From Steroidobacteraceae bacterium (GTDB taxonomy: Bacteria > Pseudomonadota > Gammaproteobacteria > Steroidobacterales > Steroidobacteraceae): a stretch of DNA of 64,000 nucleotides. Numbering within the stretch: position 1 is the stretch's first letter; every line of letters begins with the position of its first letter. A program made the translations under genes and the position numbers. The notes beneath the pieces are model-generated. The model did not search any database. It was not told where the DNA came from and worked only from the letters and a program-made list of their open reading frames with translations. This document shows positions 28,844-37,226 of the stretch, piece by piece. The DNA lies in NCBI GenBank assembly GCA_025451845.1, contig JANWJS010000027.1, forward strand, positions 99,454 through 163,453, written 5' to 3'.

Positions 28844-29926
28844 ATGAGACTGCTCTTTGCCGAATCCAGCACCCGCGGCTACGGGACCGAGCAGCACATC
28901 GCCGCCCTGGCAACCGCCATGGCGCGGCGCGGACATGACGTGCGCTGTCTGGTGATGGACGGCAGCCCGGTAGCGAGCCTGCTGCATGAGGCGCGGGTAG
29001 CGACGGTGTCCATTCCCTCCGGGCGCAGCCGGGGTGTACGCATCGCCCTGGCGTTGCTGCGCCTGGCAATGCGGCAGCGGCCGGACTGGACGGTCTCCAA
29101 CGACCCCAGGTTCTACCGGTTGCTCCTCGCCGTTCGCTCCCTCACCGGTGCACGCGTGGCGCTCTTCCGGCATTGGCACGATGCGCCGGCGAAGCGCCGC
29201 TCGCGCGACCTGCTCTCCCGGCGCACCGACCGCTTCATCCTGGTATCGCAATTCCATCGCCGGGACTATGAACGCCAGGGGATGAGCGTGGAGCGTGCCG
29301 CCGTTCTCTACAACCCGATCGACACCGAGCGCTTCCGGCCGTCCTCCGCCGCGAGGGCGAGCGCCAGAGCCCGCCTCGGATTCAGCGATTCAGACGTCGT
29401 CGTTGGCTATGTCGGCAGGATGATCGCGGCAAAGGGCATTCTCACGCTGTTCGATGCCGCCGCACAGTTTCTCGCCGCTGAGGCATGCGCGCGGATGTTA
29501 TGGGTCGGCGATGGCGAGGATTTCGCGGCCCTGCAGGCAGGGGTCATGGGCTCGCCGCACGCCGGCAGCCATCGCTTCCTCGGTTGGGAAGCCGATCTGG
29601 CCGCCCTGTACCCGGCGCTCGATATCCTGGCCGTGCCATCTCTCTACCCGGAGCCTTTTGGGCGCGTCTCAGTCGAGGCGCAGGCAGCCGCAGTGCCGGT
29701 GGTCTCGAGCCTCGCCGGCGGACTGCCGGAGACGTTCGTCTCTGGCAGCACGGGCATCGGAGTCGCACCCGGGGACAGCGACGGACTCGCGAGCGCGGCG
29801 CTCTCGCTCATTCGCGATCCGGAGCGGCGGCGGCGGATGGGCGCCGCGGGGCGGGACTGGGCCTGCTCGCGTTTCTCACTGGAGCGCATAGCCGCGGATT
29901 TCGAGCGCCTGCTCGCATTGGCTTGA
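28844..29926 (+). CDS. Glycosyltransferase family 4 protein
   Basis: GT-B fold glycosyltransferase of 360 residues. The N-terminal acceptor domain starts MRLLFAESSTRGYGTEQHIAAL, with the glycine-containing loop typical of GT4. The donor domain includes LYNPIDTERFRP, VVGYVGRMIAAKGI and the EX7E motif in PEPFGRVSVEAQAAAVPVV, then LPETF. No membrane segment is seen. It is divergent from the previous GT4 gene with a 37-bp gap and convergent with the O-methyltransferase gene. It likely belongs to the same LPS-core or O-antigen assembly block. Confidence 0.89.
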   Translation: MRLLFAESSTRGYGTEQHIAALATAMARRGHDVRCLVMDGSPVASLLHEARVATVSIPSGRSRGVRIALALLRLAMRQRPDWTVSNDPRFYRLLLAVRSLTGARVALFRHWHDAPAKRRSRDLLSRRTDRFILVSQFHRRDYERQGMSVERAAVLYNPIDTERFRPSSAARASARARLGFSDSDVVVGYVGRMIAAKGILTLFDAAAQFLAAEACARMLWVGDGEDFAALQAGVMGSPHAGSHRFLGWEADLAALYPALDILAVPSLYPEPFGRVSVEAQAAAVPVVSSLAGGLPETFVSGSTGIGVAPGDSDGLASAALSLIRDPERRRRMGAAGRDWACSRFSLERIAADFERLLALA

Positions 29927-29930
29927 ATCG

Positions 29931-30026
29931 CTGGATCCGGGCATCCTGCCCAGCGCGAAGCGCGCGTTGAGAAAAAAAGCGTGGTTTCTTGCTCACCTCC
30001 CGCCACCTGCGGTGGCGGGTCACATC
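29931..30026 (+). repeat. Dispersed repeat R2, copy 2
   Basis: Fills the gap between two convergent genes. It matches 9471-9576 in its left block (CTGGATCCGGGCATCCTGCCC) only up to short changes, and in the right block CCGCCACCTGCGGTGGCGGGTCACATCC. The right-hand hairpin (CCGCCAC/GTGGCGG) is perfect here, and the change relative to copy 1 (C to T) keeps a G-T pair. It may act as a terminator. Confidence 0.65.
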
Positions 30027-30031
30027 CTGTG

Positions 30032-30970
30032 CTATGCGGGGGCCCGCCTGCCGATCAGATAGAAGTTACGCCGGAATATCGGGCACTCGGCGTGTTGCCA
30101 CTCGAAGCCCGGCAGGGATCGCTCCAGCGAGCGGAAATACTGCACGTTGTCGTGCTCACCGAAGCTGCGCTGATAGGCGCAAAGGATGTGCGTGAACCCG
30201 GCGAGCGCCGGCGCGATCTGCTCGCGCACGGCGAGCGGCGTCTCGCTGAGCGACCACGTCGCGATGAAGAGCGAGGGCTGGTGCTCCATGCAGTGCCGGG
30301 AAACCGCGGCCGGCGCCGCGGCATCCCCGGAGACCAGCCACTCGAGGTTGCCCGGCGGCTGGCAGCCGGGCCCGGTCGGAAACACATTCCGCAGGTAGAA
30401 GCGCTGCAAAGCGCACATCATCGGCAAGTCCCAGATCAGATAGCGTTCGCGGTAACCGAGATTGCGCAGCAGCCGGAAAAAGCTGCCGTATCCGGCGCCG
30501 AAATCGACGACCAGCCGCAGAGCCGAGAGGTCGAGGCCGGTGCCTTCCAACAGCCGCACCAGATGATAGCCATGCTGCATGAGCAGCGGGCTGCTCAGCG
30601 GATAGTGCGGGTTCACCAGCGGCCGGCCCACGGGCGACTCCGTCAACGCCCGCTGCAGCTCCGCCGAGAATCGCCGCGATGTCAGGAGGTAGCGCAGATA
30701 GTCGCGGGAGCGGCCGCGGATGCGCGGATGGATGGTCTTCATCACGGGCGGCAGGCGCAGGAAGCCGTCCGCCCCGCCTCCCTTGATGGCGCCGCTGATG
30801 TCGGCCGCCAGCCCCGCCCATTCGCCCGTCACCGACTGGCGCGCGAGCGCGCTCTGCAGCTCCGCCAGCAACTCCCGGGTATGTTGCACCCGCGGCGGCG
30901 TGTACTCGCCCAGGAGCTTCGCCGCCACGCGCCGCAGCGCGGTCGCCATCTCGACTCTCAATGAAGCCAA
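30032..30970 (-). CDS. Putative sugar O-methyltransferase (SAM-dependent)
   Basis: A 312-residue Rossmann-fold methyltransferase. The SAM-binding motif is LVVDFGAGYGSFFRLLRNLG, followed by the acidic strand end in YLIWDLPMMCALQRFYL; the N-terminal 140 residues are helical. The pattern (helical N-terminal part, an NPHYP-LSSPLLMQHGYH segment, then the SAM site, and a C-terminal YQRSFGEHDNVQYF motif) fits the putative sugar O-methyltransferase family found in surface-polysaccharide loci. It starts 15 bp after the heptosyltransferase stop on the same strand. Predicted role: capping or decorating an LPS-core or O-chain sugar; this is inference from family and context. Confidence 0.82.
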   Translation of the reverse strand: MASLRVEMATALRRVAAKLLGEYTPPRVQHTRELLAELQSALARQSVTGEWAGLAADISGAIKGGGADGFLRLPPVMKTIHPRIRGRSRDYLRYLLTSRRFSAELQRALTESPVGRPLVNPHYPLSSPLLMQHGYHLVRLLEGTGLDLSALRLVVDFGAGYGSFFRLLRNLGYRERYLIWDLPMMCALQRFYLRNVFPTGPGCQPPGNLEWLVSGDAAAPAAVSRHCMEHQPSLFIATWSLSETPLAVREQIAPALAGFTHILCAYQRSFGEHDNVQYFRSLERSLPGFEWQHAECPIFRRNFYLIGRRAPA

Positions 30971-30985
30971 CGCTTTCCTCCGGAC

Positions 30986-32104
30986 TCAACTGGCCGCGCG
31001 ATCCGACTCGACCCGGCGGGCCTGTAGACGCGAGAGCAATCCGCACCACGCCTCGAACACCACCGGCTCCGCAATCTCGTCGAGGCGGTTCGCCGCCGGC
31101 GGCCCGCCGACACCGAGCACCGGCGACCCCGCCGCGCTGCGCGGCTGCCAGACCCGCGGCGGGTAGGCGCCGAAGAGCACGACCAGCGGCAATCCAACTG
31201 CGGCCGCAGCGTGCGCGGGACCGGTGTCGACGGAAATCATGTCGTGAGAGGCGGCGCACAGGGCAAACAGCCGTCTCAGCGGCAGGACGGCGATGTTGAT
31301 TGCCGGCAGATTCGCCGCGGCGCGAATCAAACTGAGGAACGCCTCTTCCTGTGGCGCCCCGACCAGAAGGATGACGGCCCGCGGCAGCCGCAGCCGCAAG
31401 TGCTGCTCCACGTCCCGCAATAGAGCCGCCCAGCGCTCCACCGGCCAGGCCTTGTGGTCGTCGGGCGATATGCGCGGGCGGCCGCCGCCACGCATCATTC
31501 GCTGATTGCCGGGTTGTATCAGCACGAGCGGTCGTCCGAGCCATCCCCGCGCGGCGAGCCATGTCTCGCATTCCGCGCGCTCCGCGGGGGCGATCTCGAG
31601 TTGCGGCGCACAGCGCGGCGCCGGCTCTGGCCACGGGAAGTCCGTCTCTCGAAATGCAGGCGCGGTGCATCGTCCCAGCGCGACGAGCCGGTCCACCCAG
31701 TGCTCGGGCGCCTGCCCGCGGCGCTGCGCCGCCGCCAGCATCTCGTGCATGAAGACACAGCGACTCGCGGGCGTGCCGCTCCATTGCAACAAACGGCGGC
31801 TGCGCGGCAGCTTGCGAGGAAAGTCCTCGCAGACATACACGGGCGCGCCACGATCGGCGCGCAGCGTCCGCAACGCGCGCCACCACTGCCCGTCCAGAAA
31901 AAACGCCGTATGACGCCCGAGACAGATGACTTCGGCGACATCACGGTGGGAACGATAGATCTCCGCGGCCCATGAACCCGCGCCGATGATGCGGCACGGC
32001 CGCCCGAACCTCCGGTGGAGGATCTCGAGCAGCGCGCTCAACATGATCATGTCACCGATTCGGCCGAACCAGATGACGACGGGATTCGAAGGAGCTGGCG
32101 CCAT
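30986..32104 (-). CDS. Glycosyltransferase family 9 (heptosyltransferase-like)
   Basis: A predicted ADP-heptose:LPS-type transferase, 372 residues from ATG 32104. The N-terminal motif VVIWFGRIGDMIMLSALLEIL and the C-terminal donor motif SVDTGPAHAAAAVGLPLVVLFG, with the conserved D-x-GPxH, are intact. The middle segment LVLIQPGN is also typical. The open frame extends to 32197, but those residues are unlike the family and the shorter start matches the pseudogene paralogue. It lies upstream of the O-methyltransferase gene, in the same transcription unit. The exact acceptor (Kdo, HepI or another sugar) is not evident. Confidence 0.87.
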   Translation of the reverse strand: MAPAPSNPVVIWFGRIGDMIMLSALLEILHRRFGRPCRIIGAGSWAAEIYRSHRDVAEVICLGRHTAFFLDGQWWRALRTLRADRGAPVYVCEDFPRKLPRSRRLLQWSGTPASRCVFMHEMLAAAQRRGQAPEHWVDRLVALGRCTAPAFRETDFPWPEPAPRCAPQLEIAPAERAECETWLAARGWLGRPLVLIQPGNQRMMRGGGRPRISPDDHKAWPVERWAALLRDVEQHLRLRLPRAVILLVGAPQEEAFLSLIRAAANLPAINIAVLPLRRLFALCAASHDMISVDTGPAHAAAAVGLPLVVLFGAYPPRVWQPRSAAGSPVLGVGGPPAANRLDEIAEPVVFEAWCGLLSRLQARRVESDRAAS

Positions 32105-32247
32105 GGCCAGATCAGGGCTCACCGCTCGCTCGAGTCGGCGAACAGCTCCTGCACGACACCTCTGACCTGCGGGAAGGCTCAATGATCTGTTGATCAAGAC
32201 GGATGGAGATTGGCTTCGGGGCGGATGCGTATACGGCGATCATCGGG

Positions 32248-32697
32248 TCATCTCGAGCGGCGCTGCTGCCTCTTGCGCCCCAGTATACCGCCGCGTGCGA
32301 CTCGCGGCCGCAGCGGCGCTTCGGAGACGCCGGTGAAACCACCGCTGGTCGTACGTTGCTCTGCCGTGATGAGTCCAAGCTTCTCCAGACGCGCCTCGAT
32401 GGCGCGCAGCGTGCGTCCGTGCTTGCGCCCGATGGCAACTGCCGATTCGCCACTCTTGAACGCGGCGACGAGCCGGCTTTCCTCCTCAGTCGTCCACGCC
32501 CGGCCGACGTTGTCGGGAAGCTGTGCACGCCGCTGCGCGCGCGCGGCCGTCTGCTCGAGCGCGGAGAGCCCGGCGAGCAGCGCCCGCAGCACCTCCGCGT
32601 GCTGCAGCACCGTCTCGTGCGGCAACTCCCCGCCCGTAACGGGGTCCGTCCCCTGGATGAGCGACTGCAATATCTGTCTGGCCCTGATCTGCTGCAT
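32248..32697 (-). CDS. Small hypothetical protein with a helix-turn-helix/SANT-like C-terminal region
   Basis: Not recognised as a named gene. From ATG 32697 it encodes 149 residues; a longer open frame to 32778 has an atypical Arg-rich N terminus. The N-terminal half (QQIRARQILQSLIQGTDP) looks helical and resembles a region common in proteobacterial unknowns of the form 'xxLIxGxDPxTGxxLP'. The C-terminal half, from AWTTEEESRLVAAFKSGESAVAIGRKHGRT through AIEARLEKLG (read in two parts), has the shape of a Myb/HTH domain, followed by a basic tail. DNA binding is plausible. It lies 143 bp upstream of the GT9 gene and is divergent from the CPBP protease. Confidence 0.72.
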   Translation of the reverse strand: MQQIRARQILQSLIQGTDPVTGGELPHETVLQHAEVLRALLAGLSALEQTAARAQRRAQLPDNVGRAWTTEEESRLVAAFKSGESAVAIGRKHGRTLRAIEARLEKLGLITAEQRTTSGGFTGVSEAPLRPRVARGGILGRKRQQRRSR

Positions 32698-32865
32698 GAC
32701 GGCTCTCCGCTCGCGTAACGACTGGCGATCATTGTCAGAGCGCCGGCACGCGCGCGGCCAGAGCGAGAGGTTCTGCATTCATGCTGATTTGCTGCATTAG
32801 TCCGGATTTGCGCGCGAAGGCGGCTTTCCCGTACATTTGCGCGCCCTGTCCGATGATTCCCCGCT

Positions 32866-33747
32866 ATGCGCGCCTTCGCCTGGTTTCTGCTGTTGATTGC
32901 CGTGAGTCTCGCGGCAATGGCCGCGCTCACCTATCCGGCGTGGCTGCTCCTGCACCCACACTTCGACTTTCCGTTCCATCGCATCGGGGAACGGATCGGG
33001 ATGCTGGCCTTTCTCGTGGGGTTCTTGCTCGTTGCGGGCCGGTTGCGTCTTGCGGACCGCGCCAGCCTCGGGTACGCCGCACCTGGCGGCATCTTCGTGC
33101 GCGAGCTCCTCGTCGGGCTCGCGCTCGGCGTGATCACTATGGCAGGCGTGGCGGCCTCGATGGCGGCCCTGGGGCTGCTCGATTTTCGCAAAGCCGCAGG
33201 CTATGGCACCGGCGCGCTCATCGCATTGGTCGCGAAGCGACTCGCGAGCGGCCTGGCTGTCGCCCTCATCGAAGAGACGGCGCTGCGCGGAGCGATGTTC
33301 GCGGGCATCCAGCGGGAATCCGGCCGCACCGCCGCGGTCGTGCTGACCTCGATCGTATACGCCTGGACGCATTTTCTCGGGAGCTACCACATTCCACCTA
33401 CGCAGGTCTCGGCCTGGAGCGGCGTGGCGCTCCTTCATGGCACGCTGCAGTCGTTCGACCACCCTCTCGGCATCGCCGACGCCTTCCTCTGTCTGACAGC
33501 CGTCGGAGCCGTGCTTGCGATCGTGCGCTCGATCACCGGTAACATCGCGGCCGGAATGGGGATACACGCCGGCTGGGTCTGGGTGATGTTGGTCATGCAC
33601 GAGCTGTCGCAGCCGAACCGCGCCTCGCCGCTCGCGTTTCTCCTCAGCCGGCACGATGGCTTCACCGGCTGGCTGGTGCTCGGCTGGACGGTGGTGCTGG
33701 GTATTGGGCTGTGGCGGTTCTATGTCTGTCGGCCCAGAGTCGGCTGA
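32866..33747 (+). CDS. CPBP-family intramembrane glutamic endopeptidase (Abi/CAAX-like)
   Basis: A polytopic membrane protein of 293 residues with about seven predicted helices. The catalytic core of the CPBP family is present: EETALRG (motif 1, EExxxR), a histidine in YAWTHFLGS (motif 2) and a histidine in the helix GIHAGWVWVM (motif 3). Family members cleave prenylated or other membrane substrates or act in bacteriocin self-immunity; most bacterial members have no known substrate. It is convergent with mpl, with R1 between. No toxin or peptide-pheromone gene is adjacent. Confidence 0.86.
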   Translation: MRAFAWFLLLIAVSLAAMAALTYPAWLLLHPHFDFPFHRIGERIGMLAFLVGFLLVAGRLRLADRASLGYAAPGGIFVRELLVGLALGVITMAGVAASMAALGLLDFRKAAGYGTGALIALVAKRLASGLAVALIEETALRGAMFAGIQRESGRTAAVVLTSIVYAWTHFLGSYHIPPTQVSAWSGVALLHGTLQSFDHPLGIADAFLCLTAVGAVLAIVRSITGNIAAGMGIHAGWVWVMLVMHELSQPNRASPLAFLLSRHDGFTGWLVLGWTVVLGIGLWRFYVCRPRVG

Positions 33748-33748
33748 C

Positions 33749-33832
33749 GCCGCTTTGAGCCAGCCCCAGGGCTCGATCGAGCTCGCGGCCCACGGAGCGG
33801 CTCTGGGCCGCTTTCTTACTTGCTTTCGGGCT
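33749..33832 (+). repeat. Dispersed repeat R1, copy lacking most of hairpin 1
   Basis: The half CGCTTTGAGCCAGCCCC is followed by the long hairpin (GCGGCCCACGG with CTCTGGGCCGC, imperfect) and the tail TTACTTGCTTTCGGGCT. The tail overlaps the mpl coding region: on the minus strand it reads CCC GAA AGC AAG TAA, giving the last residues Pro-Glu-Ser-Lys and the stop of mpl. Confidence 0.78.
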
Positions 33833-35213
33833 GAGGATTGCGGCCGCGCGCGAGCTCCGTCAGCAACTTGCCGTGCAGCCCACCGAAGCCGCCATTGCTC
33901 ATGATGAGCGCGTGATCGCCCGGACGTAGAGTCTGCGCGAGATCGCGCGCAAGCACGGCCACGTCGCTGCGTCCGTGTCCGCGCCCGCCGAGCGCGGCAA
34001 GCACGGGGGCCGGGTCCCAGCCCAGATCCGCCGGCGTATACAACCAGACTTCGTCCGCTCCGGCCAGGGAGCCCGCGAGCGAATCGCGGTGGACACCCAT
34101 GCGCATCGTGTTTGAACGGGGCTCCAGGACGGCGACGATCCGGGTCGATCCGACACGCCGCCGCAAACCGTCTACGGTGGTCGCGATCGCCGTCGGATGA
34201 TGGGCAAAGTCGTCGTACACCCGTACGCCGTTGATCTCACCGCGAAGTTGCATCCTGCGCGCCACGCCCGCGAACGCATGCAGCGCCTCGATTGAGCGCT
34301 CGACGGTGACGCCTACGTGCCGTGCGGCCGCGATTGCCGCCAGCGCGTTCTCCATGTTGTGGGCGCCAATCAGGTCCCATTGAACGGTTCCGCGCGGGCG
34401 GCCCTGCTCCAGAACCTCGAAGCTGGAGAAATCTGCGACTCCTCCAGCGGCGCGGCCCGTCCAATAGGCCTGCGGAACAGCGTGGCCCGCAAAACTCTCG
34501 CGCGGCGTCCAGCAACCCATCGCGAGTGTTTCCTGCAAGCGCTCGTCCGCGGCGTTCCAAATGATGCGACCACCGCCCGGTACCGTTCTCACCAGATGGT
34601 GAAACTGCCGCTCGATCGCGGCGACGTCCGGGTAGATGTCGGCGTGGTCGTATTCGAGGTTGTTCAGGATCAGCGTGCGTGGGCGGTAGTGCACGAACTT
34701 CGCGCGCTTGTCGAAGAACGCGGTGTCGTATTCGTCCGCCTCGATGACGAAGAACGGCGCGGCACCGAGGCGCGCGCTCGTCGCGAAGTTCGCGGGCACA
34801 CCGCCAATCAGGAACCCTGGCTGGAGTCCGGCGTGCTCGAGAATCCAGGCAAGGAGCGAAGAGGTGGTGGTCTTGCCATGAGTGCCCGCCACCGCGAGCA
34901 CCCAACGGTCACGCAACACCTCGCGCGACAGCCACTCCGGCCCCGATGCATAGGGAATACCGCGGTCGAGCAGTGCCTCGATGACGGGCTGACCGCGCGT
35001 CATGACATTGCCCACCACGACCACGTCGGGAGCCGGATCGAGCTGCGCCGCGTCATAGCCCTCGACGAGCTCGATCCCGAGCGCCTCGAGCTGCGTGCTC
35101 ATCGGCGGGTAGACGTTGCGGTCGGATCCGGTGACGCGATGGCCGGCGGCGCGCGCGATGGCGGCGATGCCGCCCATGAAGGTCCCGCAAACTCCCACTA
35201 TGTGAACGTGCAT
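33816..35213 (-). CDS. mpl: UDP-N-acetylmuramate:L-alanyl-gamma-D-glutamyl-meso-diaminopimelate ligase
   Basis: Recycling enzyme that joins murein tripeptide to UDP-MurNAc. It is a 465-residue Mur ligase with the N-terminal Rossmann motif VGVCGTFMGGIAAIARAAGH, the ATP loop AVAGTHGKTTTSSLLAW, the central metal/carbamate region ILNNLEYDHADIY and the C-terminal tripeptide-binding region YDDFAHHPTAIATT. GTFMGG-type start and length fit Mpl rather than MurC. It is divergent from rnd. Its final four residues and stop codon are provided by the R1 repeat. Confidence 0.96.
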   Translation of the reverse strand: MHVHIVGVCGTFMGGIAAIARAAGHRVTGSDRNVYPPMSTQLEALGIELVEGYDAAQLDPAPDVVVVGNVMTRGQPVIEALLDRGIPYASGPEWLSREVLRDRWVLAVAGTHGKTTTSSLLAWILEHAGLQPGFLIGGVPANFATSARLGAAPFFVIEADEYDTAFFDKRAKFVHYRPRTLILNNLEYDHADIYPDVAAIERQFHHLVRTVPGGGRIIWNAADERLQETLAMGCWTPRESFAGHAVPQAYWTGRAAGGVADFSSFEVLEQGRPRGTVQWDLIGAHNMENALAAIAAARHVGVTVERSIEALHAFAGVARRMQLRGEINGVRVYDDFAHHPTAIATTVDGLRRRVGSTRIVAVLEPRSNTMRMGVHRDSLAGSLAGADEVWLYTPADLGWDPAPVLAALGGRGHGRSDVAVLARDLAQTLRPGDHALIMSNGGFGGLHGKLLTELARGRNPQPESK

Positions 35214-35249
35214 AATGCCTGCGGATTGTACAGATCATCCCCGGCCCCT

Positions 35250-36332
35250 TTGCAGCACATCGCCGACACTGCCGACGCCGTCACCGATCTCGCAGCGCGC
35301 CTCGCGCAGCATGCGAGCATCGGTCTCGACACAGAATTTCTCCGCGAGCGCACCTACCGCGCGGAGCTCTGCCTCGTACAGGTGTCGGCAGGTGACGACG
35401 CCCTATGCATAGACCCGATCGCGGTGACCGAGCTCGGCGCGCTCGCGGGGCCGCTCACCACGCCCGGCGTTGTAAAAGTGATGCACGCCTCGCGCCAGGA
35501 CCTGGAAGTTCTCCTGCCGGCCGTGGGCCTGGTTCGGCCTGTGTTTGATACTCAGATCGCGGCTGCGCTCGCCGGATTCGCCGCGCAGATCGGGTACGCG
35601 GAGCTCACGCGGCGGCTGCTCGGTGTCGAGCTGCCCAAGGCTCATACCCGCACCGACTGGTCGCGCCGGCCGCTCTCGCCCGAGCAGATCGAGTATGCCC
35701 GCGATGATGTGCGTCACCTCGTACCGCTGAAACTGAAGCTCGAGGAGCAACTGCGGACGCTCGGCAGGATGGATTGGCTCGCCGAGGAGCTTGCAGCCCT
35801 TGCTGACGCGAGCGCCCTCGCCACCGACCCGGAGGAGGCCTGGCGGCGGATCAAGGGGCTACGGGGTCTCGACCCGGCGCGGACGCGCCTGGCGCGAGGG
35901 CTGGCTGCGTGGCGGGAGCGCCGGGCGATCGAGCGGAACCGTCCGCGAGGTTGGATTCTGGACGATGCGGCGCTGCGCGAGCTGATCGTGCGCGTGCCAC
36001 GGTCGCTGCCTGCCCTGGAAGCGATCCTGGAAATGCCGGCCGGCGTGGTGCGGCATTGCGGCGGGGAGCTGCTGGCCTGCGTCACGGCGGCGAATGTTCC
36101 GGATCCCCCGCCCGCGCTGGACGTGCGGCAGCGACCGGACCCGGCGAAGAGCGCGCTGGTGAAAAGGCTCGGCGCGGTGAACCAGGCCGTCGCGGCGGAG
36201 CTGGGGATCCATCCCGAAGTGCTGGCCACGCGGCGTGATCTCGAGCGGCTGGCCGACGGCGGCGATGATATCGCGGCGCTGCGCGGTTGGCGGCGCCCGG
36301 TCGCAGGCGAGAAGTTACTCGCAGCGATGTAG
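35250..36332 (+). CDS. rnd: Ribonuclease D
   Basis: 3'-5' exoribonuclease for tRNA 3' maturation. DEDD catalytic motifs are visible: IGLDTEFLRERTY (Exo I), VMHASRQDLEVL (Exo II) and the DDVRHLVPL (Exo III) segment with its tyrosine in YARDDV. Two HRDC-like helical domains follow (about 205-285 and 290-360). There is no ATG near the expected start. TTG 35250 aligns the N terminus with E. coli RNase D and gives 360 residues; TTG 35226 is an alternative. The frame upstream is antisense of mpl. Confidence 0.92.
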   Translation: MQHIADTADAVTDLAARLAQHASIGLDTEFLRERTYRAELCLVQVSAGDDALCIDPIAVTELGALAGPLTTPGVVKVMHASRQDLEVLLPAVGLVRPVFDTQIAAALAGFAAQIGYAELTRRLLGVELPKAHTRTDWSRRPLSPEQIEYARDDVRHLVPLKLKLEEQLRTLGRMDWLAEELAALADASALATDPEEAWRRIKGLRGLDPARTRLARGLAAWRERRAIERNRPRGWILDDAALRELIVRVPRSLPALEAILEMPAGVVRHCGGELLACVTAANVPDPPPALDVRQRPDPAKSALVKRLGAVNQAVAAELGIHPEVLATRRDLERLADGGDDIAALRGWRRPVAGEKLLAAM

Positions 36333-36381
36333 GTCGTTTTGCGCGCGTATTCGGCGCGGAACCGGATTGCGCTGCCCTCCC

Positions 36382-37038
36382 CTACTGCGCGAGAGCACGC
36401 TCCAGTCTTTGCTCGACCTCCGCCACGGGACCTTTGGCATCGATCGTGTGCAGAAGGGCTTGCTCGCGATAATAGTCGACGAGCGGACGGGTCTGCTGCT
36501 CGTAGACTTTCAGGCGCTCGGTGACCGTCGCCTCGTTGTCGTCGGGGCGCTGGAAGAGGCGGTGCGGCTTGCCGGTCTTGGGGCAGGCCTCGCGCTCGGC
36601 TTCGCCGGGCGGTGAGGTCAGGAGGTTCACGACGCGGCCGCAATCGCTGCAGGTGCGGCGCCCGGAGATGCGGCGCGACAGCTCTCCGTAGTCGACCTCC
36701 ATCTGGACGACGGCGTCGAGTGGCTGGCCGATTTCGCCCAGCAGCGCATCGAGCGCTCGCGCTTGCGCCAGGTTGCGCGGAAACCCGTCCAGGATGAAGC
36801 CGTGCCGAGTGTCGGGCTCGGCGAGCCGCTCGCGGATCATGCCGAGGACGATCTCGTCGGCGACCAGGCGGCCGGCCGCCATGGCCTCCTTGGCTTTGAG
36901 GCCGAGCGGCGTGCCCTTGGCGACGGCGGCACGCAATAGGTCCCCGGTGGAGACCTGCGGTATGCCGTGACGCTCGACCAACCGCTGTGACTGCGTGCCC
37001 TTCCCCGATCCCGGGGCCCCCAACAGGACGATGCGCAT
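36382..37038 (-). CDS. adk: Adenylate kinase
   Basis: Interconverts ATP+AMP and 2 ADP. From ATG 37038 it has 218 residues, starting MRIVLLGAPGSGKGTQSQRL with the P-loop, then the NMP-binding segment STGDLLRAAV and DGFPRNLAQA. The LID domain has three cysteines (CSDC and ACPKTG), one ligand short of the usual four-residue zinc site. An upstream ATG at 37110 adds non-homologous residues. It is divergent from the PPi-dependent phosphofructokinase gene. Confidence 0.96.
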   Translation of the reverse strand: MRIVLLGAPGSGKGTQSQRLVERHGIPQVSTGDLLRAAVAKGTPLGLKAKEAMAAGRLVADEIVLGMIRERLAEPDTRHGFILDGFPRNLAQARALDALLGEIGQPLDAVVQMEVDYGELSRRISGRRTCSDCGRVVNLLTSPPGEAEREACPKTGKPHRLFQRPDDNEATVTERLKVYEQQTRPLVDYYREQALLHTIDAKGPVAEVEQRLERALAQ

Positions 37039-37159
37039 GAACTTATCGAGACCTGACTGACGCGAAAGGCTCGTCACGTTACCGGCGCCCGGTGGCGAGG
37101 TCAAACGCACCAGGTAAAACGCGAGGGCCCGCCCATTCCTGATTGCAGCTCTCAGAGCG

Positions 37160-37180
37160 GCCCGCGTATCCTTCGCGGGC
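37160..37180 (+). other. Hairpin in the likely leader of the PPi-phosphofructokinase gene
   Basis: GCCCGCG (37160-37166) and CGCGGGC (37174-37180) form a perfect 7-bp stem with a 7-base loop, about 47 bp before the ATG at 37227. A T run does not follow. It may be a 5' leader structure or a remnant of a repeat. Confidence 0.35.
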
Positions 37181-37226
37181 TCGCGGCCCGACGGCCCCCT
37201 TCCAATCCACCGGAATTGCCGAACCC

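Noticed and set aside
30156..31886. A 576-residue open frame on the minus strand overlapping the O-methyltransferase and GT9 genes
   Set aside because: It is an out-of-frame reading of two well-supported genes, with extreme Arg/Ala/Gly content and no family motif.
32866..33747. The CPBP (Abi-like) protease as part of a phage-defence system
   Set aside because: The family is large and mostly unrelated to defence. No toxin, nuclease or mobile gene lies beside it, only mpl and a small putative DNA-binding protein.
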